A stretch of 64,000 nucleotides of DNA from Paenibacillus sp. Root52 (GTDB taxonomy: Bacteria > Bacillota > Bacilli > Paenibacillales > Paenibacillaceae). Under the pieces are notes generated by a model. The model was not told the DNA's origin, did no database searches, and saw only the letters and a list, made by a program, of their open reading frames with translations. The translations under genes and the position numbers were made by a program. The stretch's first letter is position 1. Each line of letters begins with the position of its first letter. Shown one piece after another: positions 36,446-44,897 of the stretch. The DNA is taken from positions 1 to 64,000 of the forward strand of contig NZ_LMFO01000008.1 of the NCBI RefSeq assembly GCF_001426865.1. The letters are read 5' to 3'.

Positions 36446-37797
36446 GCTGTAGCTGTCGTTAAAGCAATAGCTGCCTGCACGGATTTCTCAAAAATCCTCA
36501 ATACGGCTGCCGTCTCCTGCTCTGTAATATTGAGTGGTGGCAGGAACCGGATCACAGCCGAATGACGACCACCGACTTCCACGATTAAGCCATTGTTGAA
36601 GCATTCATGCTGGATGGACGCAGCTAACGCTCCATTCTGTAGATAATGTCCTAAGCGATCCTTCGGGCCAGCAGGATCAACGATCTCTACCCCAATCATC
36701 AGTCCTCTGCCCCGAACATCTCCAATCTCTGCATACTGCCCTTTCAATTGCTCCAATCGATGCATGAACTGCTCGCTGCGAATTTGCACGTTCAGAAGAA
36801 TGTTCTGCTCTTGCATGTGGCGAAGGGTAGCAAGCCCTGCGGCCATCCCTAGCTGGTTACCTCGGAAGGTTCCCGTATGCGCGCCGGGTTGCCATTGATC
36901 CAGTTCTTCTTTATAGATCACAACGGCCATGGGTAAGCTGCCACCTACCGCTTTGGAGCAGATAATCACATCGGGTACAATCCCAGCATGTTCAAATGAA
37001 AACATCCGTCCCGTGCGGCCAATGCCTGTCTGAACTTCATCAATAATCAGTGGAATGCCCCGCTCAGACGTAATACGGTGCAATTGCCGCAGCCATTCGA
37101 TATCCGCAGGAATTACTCCGCCTTCACCCTGCACAGTTTCCAGAATAATGCCACACGGCAACGCAATACCGCTCTCGCAATCATCCAGCAGATTCTCAAT
37201 GTATTGGGCACTAAGCTTGGCTGTCATACCTTCCCCCATCCCAAATGGGCAGCGATATTCGTAGGGAAACGGCAGGAAATGCACATCGGGTAAAAGGCTC
37301 TGTAGATGTTGCTTTTTGCTTAGATTGCCACTCATCGCCATAGTCGCCTGGGTTGAACCATGGTAGCTTCCTTGGAAGGCAAGGATCGACTTGCCACCTG
37401 TCGCGTTTTTGACTAGTTTAATTGCCGCTTCTACCGCATCAGCTCCAGTTGGCCCACAGAACTGAATTTTGGCCGTATCCTTTAATTCATTCGGAAGAAT
37501 GGAGAGTAGTTCTTGCATAAATGCAAGCTTCAATGGTGTTGCTAAATCCAAGGTATGTAACGGAATCTGTTGATCAAGCACACCACGAATCGCATCCGTA
37601 ACGGTCTCATGGTTATGTCCTAGGGCAAGCGTTCCTGCTCCTGCAAGACAATCATAGTAGTCACGACCTTCAGTATCGGTAACCGTAATCCCTTTAGCCT
37701 TACTGATCACAAGTGGAAAGTGTCTAGGGTACGAGCGCGCATTCGATTCCTTTTCATTTTGAAGCTTCAGATAGTCGGACTGAACTTCTACTGACAT
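36442..37797 (-). CDS. Diaminobutyrate--2-oxoglutarate aminotransferase (class III)
   Basis: 451 residues, class III PLP aminotransferase. Key parts: CGPTGADAVEAAIKLVKNATG (substrate/PLP region), ILETVQGEGGVIP, LIIDEVQTGIGRTGRMFSFEHAG, and the PLP lysine in IICSKAVGGSLPMAVVIY. This set matches enzymes that make L-2,4-diaminobutyrate from aspartate semialdehyde and glutamate, as in several siderophore loci. It occupies the operon place where staphyloferrin B loci have sbnA/sbnB for diaminopropionate, so the amine unit here should be diaminobutyrate. The ribosome site is AAGGAG, 11 bases upstream of ATG 37797. The stop overlaps the exporter start. Confidence 0.88.
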   Translation of the reverse strand: MSVEVQSDYLKLQNEKESNARSYPRHFPLVISKAKGITVTDTEGRDYYDCLAGAGTLALGHNHETVTDAIRGVLDQQIPLHTLDLATPLKLAFMQELLSILPNELKDTAKIQFCGPTGADAVEAAIKLVKNATGGKSILAFQGSYHGSTQATMAMSGNLSKKQHLQSLLPDVHFLPFPYEYRCPFGMGEGMTAKLSAQYIENLLDDCESGIALPCGIILETVQGEGGVIPADIEWLRQLHRITSERGIPLIIDEVQTGIGRTGRMFSFEHAGIVPDVIICSKAVGGSLPMAVVIYKEELDQWQPGAHTGTFRGNQLGMAAGLATLRHMQEQNILLNVQIRSEQFMHRLEQLKGQYAEIGDVRGRGLMIGVEIVDPAGPKDRLGHYLQNGALAASIQHECFNNGLIVEVGGRHSAVIRFLPPLNITEQETAAVLRIFEKSVQAAIALTTATA

Positions 37798-37833
37798 TGC
37801 ATATTACGCTCCTTATGATCAATTTGAGATGAA

Positions 37834-38835
37834 CTACAGTTCATGCTGAACAAGATACTCTAAGTACATGCGCACAACATCACGCGTAGTGCCTCCATGA
37901 GGAAAAACGTGATGTGTCATATCCGGAAGTGCGTTTACCTCCAAAATGCCTCCGTTCTCTTTCGTAATCGGAACCCGCAGATCCGAGCAGCGGATATCGA
38001 TCCCGGCTACATCAATTTGTAGTGCGTTCGCAGCTCGGATCGCCATGAGAGCGTTAGCCTCATGCATATCTTCCGTACAATCCATATAGAACTCGCTGAT
38101 GTTCCCAGCGGCTGAATTCTGTAGAAGGTAAAGCTCAATTTGTCTGCCTAAGGAAGGCACATCCTTAGAAGTAACTCCCTGTGCACGCAAGGCTTGATGC
38201 AGTTGTGCGGAATCCTCTTCAAGCTCCGGGAATGCTTCATATTCTCCGATATGGGTCAATTGAAGTCTTTCCTGATTCAACCTTTGGATTAACTCCTTAA
38301 TCGTTGAGATGCCGTCGCCCTCCACGAAGACAGGACGATATTTATTAACAGCGGCAATAGCCCCATTAATGACTAGAATCCTATAATCTATCCCTCGCAC
38401 AAAGCGCTGGAGCATAATGCTTGCACTATGGGCTAACGCTCGTTCAATCGCGGCCTCCATCTCATGAACAGTTCGTACATCAAGTGTTACGCCAGCACTG
38501 CCACTTGCATCAAGAGGTTTGACGACAATCGACTGATTTACTTCTAGAAAATGAACAGCCTCATCTCCCATTCCACTCAGGACAACAAAGGAAGGTACAG
38601 GCATTCCTTGCTGCTCTAACAGCATGTTACACACCTGCTTGTTCTTCGCCAGTAGTCCGGCAATTAGCGGTAGATGATGAGACCTCGTCTTGTTGATGAT
38701 GATTCTTCTATCCTGGGACGAGAGTTCCAGAAAATCCTCACAGCCTGCAAGGAGTGGCTTGCAGGCGATTCCCATCTCCAGGGCTTTGCTTAGAATGAGT
38801 CGGTTTTGCAGATTCTGAATCCCTTTCGGAAACAC
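37834..38835 (-). CDS. ATP-grasp ligase (cyanophycin-synthetase-like domain), siderophore operon
   Basis: About 333 residues. ATP-grasp features: QSIVVKPLDASGSAGVTLDVRT (P-loop-like), IMLQRFVRGIDYRILVINGAIAAVNKYRPVFVEGDGISTIKELI, and GIDIRC...NGGILEVNALPDMTHH as the metal site. The segment resembles the ATP-grasp domain of cyanophycin synthetase and GshF; PvsA of vibrioferrin is also ATP-grasp. It would ligate an amino acid to a carboxylate, perhaps to make or load a building block. I chose the GTG at 38835 because GGGGAGG lies seven bases upstream; the longer frame to a TTG at 38856 has none. It is the first gene of the operon, just below a Fur box. The substrate is unknown. Confidence 0.8.
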   Translation of the reverse strand: MFPKGIQNLQNRLILSKALEMGIACKPLLAGCEDFLELSSQDRRIIINKTRSHHLPLIAGLLAKNKQVCNMLLEQQGMPVPSFVVLSGMGDEAVHFLEVNQSIVVKPLDASGSAGVTLDVRTVHEMEAAIERALAHSASIMLQRFVRGIDYRILVINGAIAAVNKYRPVFVEGDGISTIKELIQRLNQERLQLTHIGEYEAFPELEEDSAQLHQALRAQGVTSKDVPSLGRQIELYLLQNSAAGNISEFYMDCTEDMHEANALMAIRAANALQIDVAGIDIRCSDLRVPITKENGGILEVNALPDMTHHVFPHGGTTRDVVRMYLEYLVQHEL

Positions 38836-39201
38836 TGGAAATCCTCCCCGATCCAATGAAGACGCACTCTAGCCTCTGCTTCATCCGATTTTTAGTTGGT
38901 TCATTTTGATAATGATTATCAATATCACCTGATTCTATTTTATGGTAAATATAGTATTTATGTCAATTGGAAACTTTAAAGGAATTTTAAGTATATTTAG
39001 AATGGGTGTTTGATACGCAGATGATCATAAGTCTTATGTTGATTGATTCGGTGATTGGTTCGGTGTTTGAGTTGTGATATTGCTGAGATACGATCGTAGG
39101 GTGGGTTAAAATAACGATTGTAGTGTGGCTAGGTAAAGTTGATTTACTTAGTCTAAGATACAGTTGAGGCTAGATATGGAGAGTGTATGTAATAGTGCGT
39201 G
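38836..39201. other. Upstream region of the siderophore operon
   Basis: Holds the operon promoter, with a Fur box at 38908-38926 (separate entry). The rest, about 38930-39200, is A/T-rich plain intergenic sequence; I see no frame with a ribosome site. Confidence 0.5.
38908..38926. promoter_or_regulatory. Fur box upstream of the siderophore biosynthesis operon
   Basis: GATAATGATTATCAATATC matches the 19-base Fur consensus (GATAATGATAATCATTATC) at most positions. It lies about 70 bases above the first start codon, where iron-dependent repression of the operon is expected. Confidence 0.85.
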
Positions 39202-39408
39202 CTCAAAAAGGGCGGTTTTCAGTACCAAGAAGATGGGATGAAGCTAGAAATGGAGTAGCGGAGCGTAGGCAAAACTACGTGAGCAACTACATTGTTTCCG
39301 AAGGAAACAAACTTCGTAAGCCTCCACTTATTTCGGCTGAATCCCATATTCGATGCTGAGATGCCGACAGGCATCCTTCGTAATCAAAAGCGGGCTTTTT
39401 GAACAACC
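39202..39408. repeat. Dispersed structured repeat with terminal inverted repeats, copy 1
   Basis: About 205 bases. Left end CTCAAAAAG...GGTTTTCAGTACC and right end ATCAAAAGCGGGCTTTTTGAACAACCT are complementary over the termini. Inner hairpins include CGTAG-GCAAAA-CTACG, GTTTCC-GAA-GGAAAC, ATGCC-GACA-GGCAT and GATGGGAT paired with ATCCCATAT. A second copy lies at 55806-55965, sharing long identical stretches (GAAATGGAGTAGCGGAGCGT) but lacking the 40-base GTTTCC part. There is no open frame. Confidence 0.8.
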
Positions 39409-39433
39409 TCTAATAGAGTCAATGGGAGAAAAG

Positions 39434-39472
39434 AGACAAACGCCCCACTATGAAACCTAGAGACGTTTGTCA
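39434..39472 (-). terminator. Terminator of the ferric-siderophore ABC operon
   Basis: GACAAACG (39436-39443) pairs with CGTTTGTC (about 39464-39471). On the minus strand, the reading direction of the ATPase gene ending at 39612, the stem is followed by TCTTTTCTCCC. The distance from the gene is long (about 140 bases), so it is only probable. Confidence 0.5.
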
Positions 39473-39611
39473 GTTTGAAAGAAACAAATCAAGCAGCTGC
39501 CTTATGCTTCAACTTGGGACATGTCGGTCAACAGCATCGAGGATGCCTGATTGGGTCAATGGTTCCTAGGTCAGACGATACCAGGATATCGACACTTGCA
39601 TTTCTTCATCC

Positions 39612-40433
39612 TTAAGCCAGTTGGGTGTAACGCTTCTCGCCGTCTAACTTTCTTCCCCTTCCATGTGGGATACAGGTCGGCGTCCCAAACAACGGATCAA
39701 CAGCAATCTCACATTCCATCTGAAACACAGTACGAATCATGTCCTGCGTAACGATCTGCTCCGGTTTTCCTTCTGCATAAATGGATTTGTTATGAACGGC
39801 TACGATGTGATGTGCATATCGGCAAGCCAAATTGATATCATGTAGCACCATCACAATGGTACGGCCTTCTTGCTCATTTAATTCAAATAATAAGTCCAGT
39901 ATTTCAATCTGATGGGTCATATCCAGATACGTCGTCGGCTCATCCAGCAGCAACGTCTCCGTGCCTTGAGCCAGTGTCATCGCAATCCAGGCACGCTGGC
40001 GCTGACCACCAGACAATGCATCGAGCGGCCGATCCGCTAGCTCCGTTAGATGTGTTGATTCAAGTGCTAGCTTAACCATGCGTTCATCTTCGCGAGACCA
40101 TTGCTTCAGCCAGCTCTGATGAGGATATCTCCCCTGTCTGACTAATTGATTGACTGTAAGACCTTCCGGTGCGGAGGGGCCTTGTGGCAGGATTGACATG
40201 CGTCTTGAAATCTCTTTGGTAGGGAGCTTGGCAATCTCATCACCATCTAGCAGCACGGAGCCTGAGCTGGATTTTAACAATCGGGCCATCGTGCGGAGCA
40301 ATGTTGATTTGCCACAGCCATTACTACCAATGAGAACCGTAATCTGTCCTTTTGGAATCGTTAGATTCAGATTATCTATGATCGGATCTGCTCCATAAGA
40401 GATTGTAAGGTTCTTTGCTTCCAGAATGCTCAC
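39612..40433 (-). CDS. Ferric-siderophore ABC transporter, ATP-binding protein (FecE/FhuC type)
   Basis: 273 residues: Walker A IGSNGCGKSTLLRT, signature LSGGQRQRAWIAMTLAQ, Walker B LLLDEPTTYLD and H-loop VLHDINLACRYAHH. It powers uptake of iron-siderophore complexes with the two FecCD-type permeases. I chose the GTG at 40433 (VSILEAKNLTISYG) because GAGGAGGAG lies six bases upstream and the start follows the permease stop by 13 bases. The longer open frame to 40556 would overlap the permease and has no ribosome site. Confidence 0.95.
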   Translation of the reverse strand: MSILEAKNLTISYGADPIIDNLNLTIPKGQITVLIGSNGCGKSTLLRTMARLLKSSSGSVLLDGDEIAKLPTKEISRRMSILPQGPSAPEGLTVNQLVRQGRYPHQSWLKQWSREDERMVKLALESTHLTELADRPLDALSGGQRQRAWIAMTLAQGTETLLLDEPTTYLDMTHQIEILDLLFELNEQEGRTIVMVLHDINLACRYAHHIVAVHNKSIYAEGKPEQIVTQDMIRTVFQMECEIAVDPLFGTPTCIPHGRGRKLDGEKRYTQLA

Positions 40434-40446
40434 GCTTCTCTCCTCC

Positions 40447-41490
40447 TCAAAACTGGTTTCGATTCTTAAACAATAAATATAGGAAAAATGGTGCACCGAT
40501 CCCCGCCGTAAATACACCTGCTGGCACATCAAGGGGAAGGAAAGCTGTACGTGCAATCAGATCGGCACTTAGTACGAGCAATGCGCCAACAAGACCCGAT
40601 ACTAGAAGCAAGCTTCCGAACATCCTGCCTACTAACTTTCGTGCAATATGTGGTGCAATTAGACCCACAAATCCGATGGTTCCAGCAACAGCGACGGCGA
40701 TGCCTGCGAGTAGCACACTACATAGAAGCAGTAATGAGCGATGCCATTGCACGGTTACACCGAGCCCAGTTGCCACATCATCACCGAACTCCTGCGCATT
40801 TAGACTTCTGGCAAACCATATCGCGAGAGGTACAACAATGAAAATCACCGGTAGAATCGTTTGGATATCAAGCCATGATGCTCCATAGATGCTGCCTGTT
40901 AGCCAGATATAGGCTTGTCCAGCCGTATAGAATGGGCTCAGAATCAGCATAAAGGTAGTTCCTGCGCCCATAATTGCCGAGATTCCAATCCCGATCAGTA
41001 CGAGACGGATGGGAGTTACTCCTTTTTTCCATGCCAGTACATATATCACTAGCGCTGTAATTAGCGCTCCAATAATGGCAAACAGCGGAAGTAACTTAAT
41101 ACTGATCGTTCCGCCCAGAATGGATACGAAACCAACCGCGGCAACGGCTGCGCCGCCTGTAATCCCAATGACATCCGGTGAAGCGAGCGGATTACGAATG
41201 ATCCCCTGTAGGATTGCACCAGACATTCCCAGTGCTGCACCGACGAGCAGAGACAATAACACACGGGGTAACCTTAAGGTGAGCACCACAAAATCATAGT
41301 CACCCGTACCTAACTTAAAGATCGTTTGCAGCACATGGAGTGGAGAAATATAATCACTGCCTATACTTGTGCCAACGATCGCTGCAACTAGAGATAGCAT
41401 AAACAATACAATAATCACTATTAATGATTTCCGTTCCATTTGCAGTGAAATGGCATCTTTTTTCGTGCGAAAGGTTAACATTTTTCTCAT
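40447..41490 (-). CDS. Ferric-siderophore ABC transporter permease (FecCD family)
   Basis: 347 residues with about nine transmembrane helices. It has the FecCD hallmarks GAALGMSGAILQGIIRNPLASPDVIGITGGA and GLIAPHIARKLVGRMFGSLL. The ATG at 41490 overlaps the previous permease stop by four bases, so the two permeases are coupled and probably form a heterodimer. Confidence 0.95.
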   Translation of the reverse strand: MRKMLTFRTKKDAISLQMERKSLIVIIVLFMLSLVAAIVGTSIGSDYISPLHVLQTIFKLGTGDYDFVVLTLRLPRVLLSLLVGAALGMSGAILQGIIRNPLASPDVIGITGGAAVAAVGFVSILGGTISIKLLPLFAIIGALITALVIYVLAWKKGVTPIRLVLIGIGISAIMGAGTTFMLILSPFYTAGQAYIWLTGSIYGASWLDIQTILPVIFIVVPLAIWFARSLNAQEFGDDVATGLGVTVQWHRSLLLLCSVLLAGIAVAVAGTIGFVGLIAPHIARKLVGRMFGSLLLVSGLVGALLVLSADLIARTAFLPLDVPAGVFTAGIGAPFFLYLLFKNRNQF

Positions 41491-42500
41491 ATTTTCGTCC
41501 CCCCCTTACGGGCTATGTATACGAAGAAGGGGCCGCCGATGATTGCTGTCATGACACCTAGCGGAATTTCCTGCGGCATGATGACCAGTCTTGCGACAAC
41601 ATCAGCGGATAGCAATAAGATGGCTCCCCCAAGTATGGAATAGGGTACCAGCCAGCGATAATCATTTCCCACCAGGGCACGCATGATATGTGGAACAACG
41701 AGACCAACCAGACCGACCGAGCCAGCAACGGCAACAGAACCACCAGCAAGCAATACGGTAACCACACCCATGAGCAGCTTAACTAACAGCACATTCTGTC
41801 CCATGCCCTTAGCAATATCATCACCCGTCAACAGTAGATTGACCGCCCTTCCCATGAAGAGCGCTACAATTGCTGCAATCGTCATATAAGGAAGAACAGG
41901 ATATAACATGTCCAGCGTTCGTCCACTTACTGAACCAGCCAGCCAGAACAACACATCCTGAAGACCCGTTCCATCTAATATAAGCACCGCTTGAGTGAAG
42001 GAAGAGAACAGTGCTGTAATGGCAGTGCCTGCCAGAACAATTTTGATTGGTGTTAGACCGTCTCGCCCAAGCGACCCCAGTCCATATACGATAGCAGCAG
42101 CAATTGCTGCACCTGCAAAACCAAACCACATCATTGTATTTAAGGATGAAACGGATAGAACAACGATGGCAATCACAATGAAGAAAATGGCTCCAGCGTT
42201 GATTCCGAACACGCTCGGTGAAGCGAGCGGGTTACGAGTCAACGCCTGCATAAGCGCGCCTGCTACAGCCAGACTCGCCCCTACAACCGCGGCAATGACC
42301 GTACGTGGCAGACGTTCTGTTAACAGAACGATATGCTCGATGGATTCTTCATCATAGTGCCGGAGTGCATCCATCCCATCCTGCAACGTAATCGCTGTAC
42401 GTCCAAAGATCATACTGGACCCACAGGCCAACATCAGCAAAATAAATAAACCTACGATTCCATAAATCTTTCCGCTTGTCTTCGTAAAAAGGGGAAACAT
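41487..42500 (-). CDS. Ferric-siderophore ABC transporter permease (FecCD family)
   Basis: 337 residues with nine or so helices and the FecCD pattern GASLAVAGALMQALTRNPLASPSVFGINAGA and GLVVPHIMRALVGNDYRWLVPYS. It is the first permease gene after the binding protein. A hairpin lies between the two genes (42532-42582), which could lower permease expression relative to the binding protein. Confidence 0.95.
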   Translation of the reverse strand: MFPLFTKTSGKIYGIVGLFILLMLACGSSMIFGRTAITLQDGMDALRHYDEESIEHIVLLTERLPRTVIAAVVGASLAVAGALMQALTRNPLASPSVFGINAGAIFFIVIAIVVLSVSSLNTMMWFGFAGAAIAAAIVYGLGSLGRDGLTPIKIVLAGTAITALFSSFTQAVLILDGTGLQDVLFWLAGSVSGRTLDMLYPVLPYMTIAAIVALFMGRAVNLLLTGDDIAKGMGQNVLLVKLLMGVVTVLLAGGSVAVAGSVGLVGLVVPHIMRALVGNDYRWLVPYSILGGAILLLSADVVARLVIMPQEIPLGVMTAIIGGPFFVYIARKGGTKI

Positions 42501-42531
42501 ATTCTCACTCTTTCATCCATGAAATGCAAAA

Positions 42532-42582
42532 AGACCTGCCAGCCCATACACTTTGCTTCAAATGTTGGTGCATGGCAGGTCT
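42532..42582 (-). terminator. Intra-operon attenuating hairpin after the binding protein gene
   Basis: AGACCTGCCA (42532-42541) pairs exactly with TGGCAGGTCT (42573-42582); on the minus strand the stem is followed by TTTTTGC. It lies between the binding protein stop (42591) and the permease start (42500). It probably lets only part of transcription pass, or protects the upstream mRNA. Confidence 0.65.
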
Positions 42583-42590
42583 CGCTCCCG

Positions 42591-43604
42591 TTAATTCAAT
42601 TTGAAATATTCATACAGATCATCCAGCATCATATTGGCAGATGTATATCCTCCTGCCATGTTCCAAGCCACTTCATCGACTTGAACCAACTGGTTGTTCT
42701 TCACAGCATCGAGGTTCTTCCACAATGGACTGTTTGTCCAATCCTCATAGTTCTTCTGAATTGCTTCCGTCTCAGTACCTGAATTGAAGTTGAAGATCAA
42801 GTCAGCATTCATATCTGGAATGCTCTCTTTGGACGTCAATTCGACACCCCATGTATCTTCATCATGACCTGCTGGTCTTGTGAAACCGAGCTCTTTCAGA
42901 ATTTTGCCTGCATAACCCATGTAGAAAATACGAACTTGATCGGCTCTGAAGTTAGTGATGGTTGCTTCGATCGGGAGGCGATCACCCATTTTTTCTTTGA
43001 AGTCAGCTACACGCGTATCCCAATCTGCCAGCAGCTTGTCCGATTGCTCCACCTTATTCATTGCTTCGCCAGCCAGTTTCACGGTTTCTTTCCAATCAAA
43101 CAACGTTTCCGTTACAACCGTTGGGGCGATCTGTGACAGCTGTTCATAGATGTCCTCATGTCTGATCTTCGTTGCAATAATGAGATCCGGCTTCAATTTG
43201 TTGATCTCTTCCATATTGGGCTGAGGTTCTTGACCCACTTGTGGTACGCCGTCCAGATCAGCTCTCAGATATTCGTATACAGGTTGCTGAACCCATGATT
43301 CAACAACACCTGTGGGCTTAACACCCAGACCAACCACAACATCATTCGCACCTTGGAACAGTGTTACAATCTTCTGCGGTGTACCTGTAATTGTGGTTTC
43401 ACCCATAGCATGCTTGATCACTCTAGTCTGATCATCTGTCGTATTGCCCGTTGTATCGCTTTCACTACTGCTCGTGTTCCCACTCGTAGCTTGGCTTGCC
43501 GTATTTGTTGTCTCTGCACTTCCCCCCGATGCACACCCTGCCAGCAGTGAAATCATCAATAGAAGTGTAGCGTACATAAATAGCTTTTTCTTAAATCTGA
43601 ACAT
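42591..43604 (-). CDS. Ferric-siderophore substrate-binding lipoprotein
   Basis: 337 residues with a lipoprotein signal: charged start (MFRFKKKLF), hydrophobic stretch, and lipobox LLAGC (Cys about 24). After a Ser/Thr-rich linker comes the binding domain HAMGETTITGTPQKIVTLFQGANDVVVGLGVKPTGVVESW, then QPNMEEINKLKPDLIIATK, the periplasmic-binding-protein class III pattern. The layout resembles the YfiY-type binders of hydroxamate-citrate siderophores; a direct match to the product of the adjacent operon is likely but not proven. A Fur box precedes the gene. Confidence 0.93.
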   Translation of the reverse strand: MFRFKKKLFMYATLLLMISLLAGCASGGSAETTNTASQATSGNTSSSESDTTGNTTDDQTRVIKHAMGETTITGTPQKIVTLFQGANDVVVGLGVKPTGVVESWVQQPVYEYLRADLDGVPQVGQEPQPNMEEINKLKPDLIIATKIRHEDIYEQLSQIAPTVVTETLFDWKETVKLAGEAMNKVEQSDKLLADWDTRVADFKEKMGDRLPIEATITNFRADQVRIFYMGYAGKILKELGFTRPAGHDEDTWGVELTSKESIPDMNADLIFNFNSGTETEAIQKNYEDWTNSPLWKNLDAVKNNQLVQVDEVAWNMAGGYTSANMMLDDLYEYFKLN

Positions 43605-44107
43605 GCTAACCCGACTCCCCTTTATCCTCTAAATGATATTGAATCTCATTATCATTTGTATTGTAATTCAGTTATGTGCTTTGTACAAGCATTTATTTGG
43701 CAATATTTCCCGAGATGTGCGGATGTCATTCAGACTCCTATTACTTATTAATATAGGGATTGTGAGAGATCCAACTTTATACCTTATATAATCCCACTTT
43801 TATCAAACACACATTTATGTAATTATTTACCTCTTATTATGGTGTGAAGATATGTAGTTTATGAGAAACACGCTCTCGTTTTCACATATGAACATGCTAA
43901 TACCTCTTTATACCTATCTCTCAGACCCCCTACGGAACGTTGAATAGGTACTATTTCGTAATTATCGCTGAGAACGATTTTATGTAAATCTATTCCTGTA
44001 ATTTACTGTCGTACTATGTTAGATTATCCATTGGAATAATATACATAAATTAGGGATTGTCTTAGAATTTCGATCAGTGAGATTTAAGACATGACCAAGA
44101 TGGGGGC
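43605..44107. other. Intergenic region between siderophore uptake genes and secreted protein gene
   Basis: About 500 bases, A/T-rich. Holds the promoter and Fur box (43634-43654) of the uptake operon at its left end and must hold the promoter of the secreted protein gene at its right. I see no other gene. Confidence 0.5.
43634..43654. promoter_or_regulatory. Fur-box-like site upstream of the siderophore uptake operon
   Basis: TGATATTGAATCTCATTATCA is an inverted repeat centred between TGATATTGA and TCATTATCA, with good likeness to the Fur 7-1-7 consensus. It lies 30 to 50 bases upstream of the binding protein ATG. Confidence 0.75.
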
Positions 44108-44115
44108 TATGAAAC

Positions 44116-44694
44116 ATGAAGAAATCTTGGATATTATCATTGATTATGAGTTTTGTATTGCTAGGAGGCGTATTCCTACCTGCTGGTTCTTATGCGGCTG
44201 CAGCTGAGGATACAACATCTACCTACTCAGAAGACAGTGAATATGGTTACGATACATCTCAAGACGAACCGTTACCGACGGACGAAGAGATTGATTTTCT
44301 GGACTACATTGATAAATTGACAGAAGCCGCAGTATATGAAGAGAAAGCGTTCAACGCTGTAAGTGGCGGTACCATCATCACTTCGGCTAATCGCAAATCT
44401 GTGTTTCTGAAATTGACCAATACCGCAATTCCGAACTACACCAAATATGTATCTAAGCTAAAACTAGTGAAACCACAAAATGCTGAATTGCAAAAAATCC
44501 ATGCCAAACTGGTCAAAGGAAGCTACACGCAGCTTGAAGCTTACCAATTGTTCAAGAAGTCGGTATCCAAAACTAAAGTGAATAGCACTTTGCTGAAACA
44601 AGGTAATGCTAAACTTGCTCAAGGTGCTAAACTGATCGAGCAATCCAATAATGAGCTAGTTAAATATGCAGCTAAACTTGGTTATGATCTGTAA
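44116..44694 (+). CDS. Secreted protein of unknown function
   Basis: 192 residues with a classical signal peptide (MKKSWILSLIMSFVLLGGVFLPAGSYAA), probable cleavage after Ala near 28. The mature part starts with an acidic, Tyr/Asp/Glu-rich stretch (residues 35-65) and continues with a Lys/Leu-rich helical region (SKLKLVKPQNAELQKIHAKLVKG, LLKQGNAKLAQGAKLIEQ), which looks like helical bundles. I know no family for it. GGGGG lies upstream as a ribosome site. It sits between iron uptake and starch genes. Confidence 0.75.
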   Translation: MKKSWILSLIMSFVLLGGVFLPAGSYAAAAEDTTSTYSEDSEYGYDTSQDEPLPTDEEIDFLDYIDKLTEAAVYEEKAFNAVSGGTIITSANRKSVFLKLTNTAIPNYTKYVSKLKLVKPQNAELQKIHAKLVKGSYTQLEAYQLFKKSVSKTKVNSTLLKQGNAKLAQGAKLIEQSNNELVKYAAKLGYDL

Positions 44695-44773
44695 GCTGTA
44701 GTGCTCATTATGGCGAGATCAAAAAAGTGAGATAAAAGTAAAAAAAAGTGTTTTCTTTTGCGAATTTAGTTCG

Positions 44774-44890
44774 TATAATAACGCTATAATCAAAAGGCTA
44801 TGCTGCCGAAAGGTACAACCTCGTGAACATTGGGGGTTGTGCCTTTTTTGCGTTTATAGCCGGGTTCTATAACTTTTATCCATAAGGAGT
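44774..44890 (+). promoter_or_regulatory. Leader with terminator-like hairpin before the cyclomaltodextrinase gene
   Basis: Two possible -10 boxes (TATAAT at 44774 and 44785) precede a hairpin AAAGGTACAACC (44809-44820) / GGTTGTGCCTTT (44835-44846) directly followed by TTT. The ribosome site AAGGAG (44884-44889) and the ATG (44898) come after it. It may be an attenuator in the 5' leader or simply the terminator of the gene upstream; a GGCTATGCT segment is shared with the CGTase leader at 46744. Confidence 0.5.
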
Positions 44891-44897
44891 GACTTGA

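Noticed and set aside
39202..39408. tRNA or riboswitch-like element
   Set aside because: The hairpins do not form a cloverleaf or a known riboswitch core, and the element repeats elsewhere with terminal inverted repeats.
40434..40556. Extended start for the siderophore ATPase, overlapping the permease
   Set aside because: The longer frame has no ribosome site; GAGGAGGAG sits in front of the GTG at 40433.
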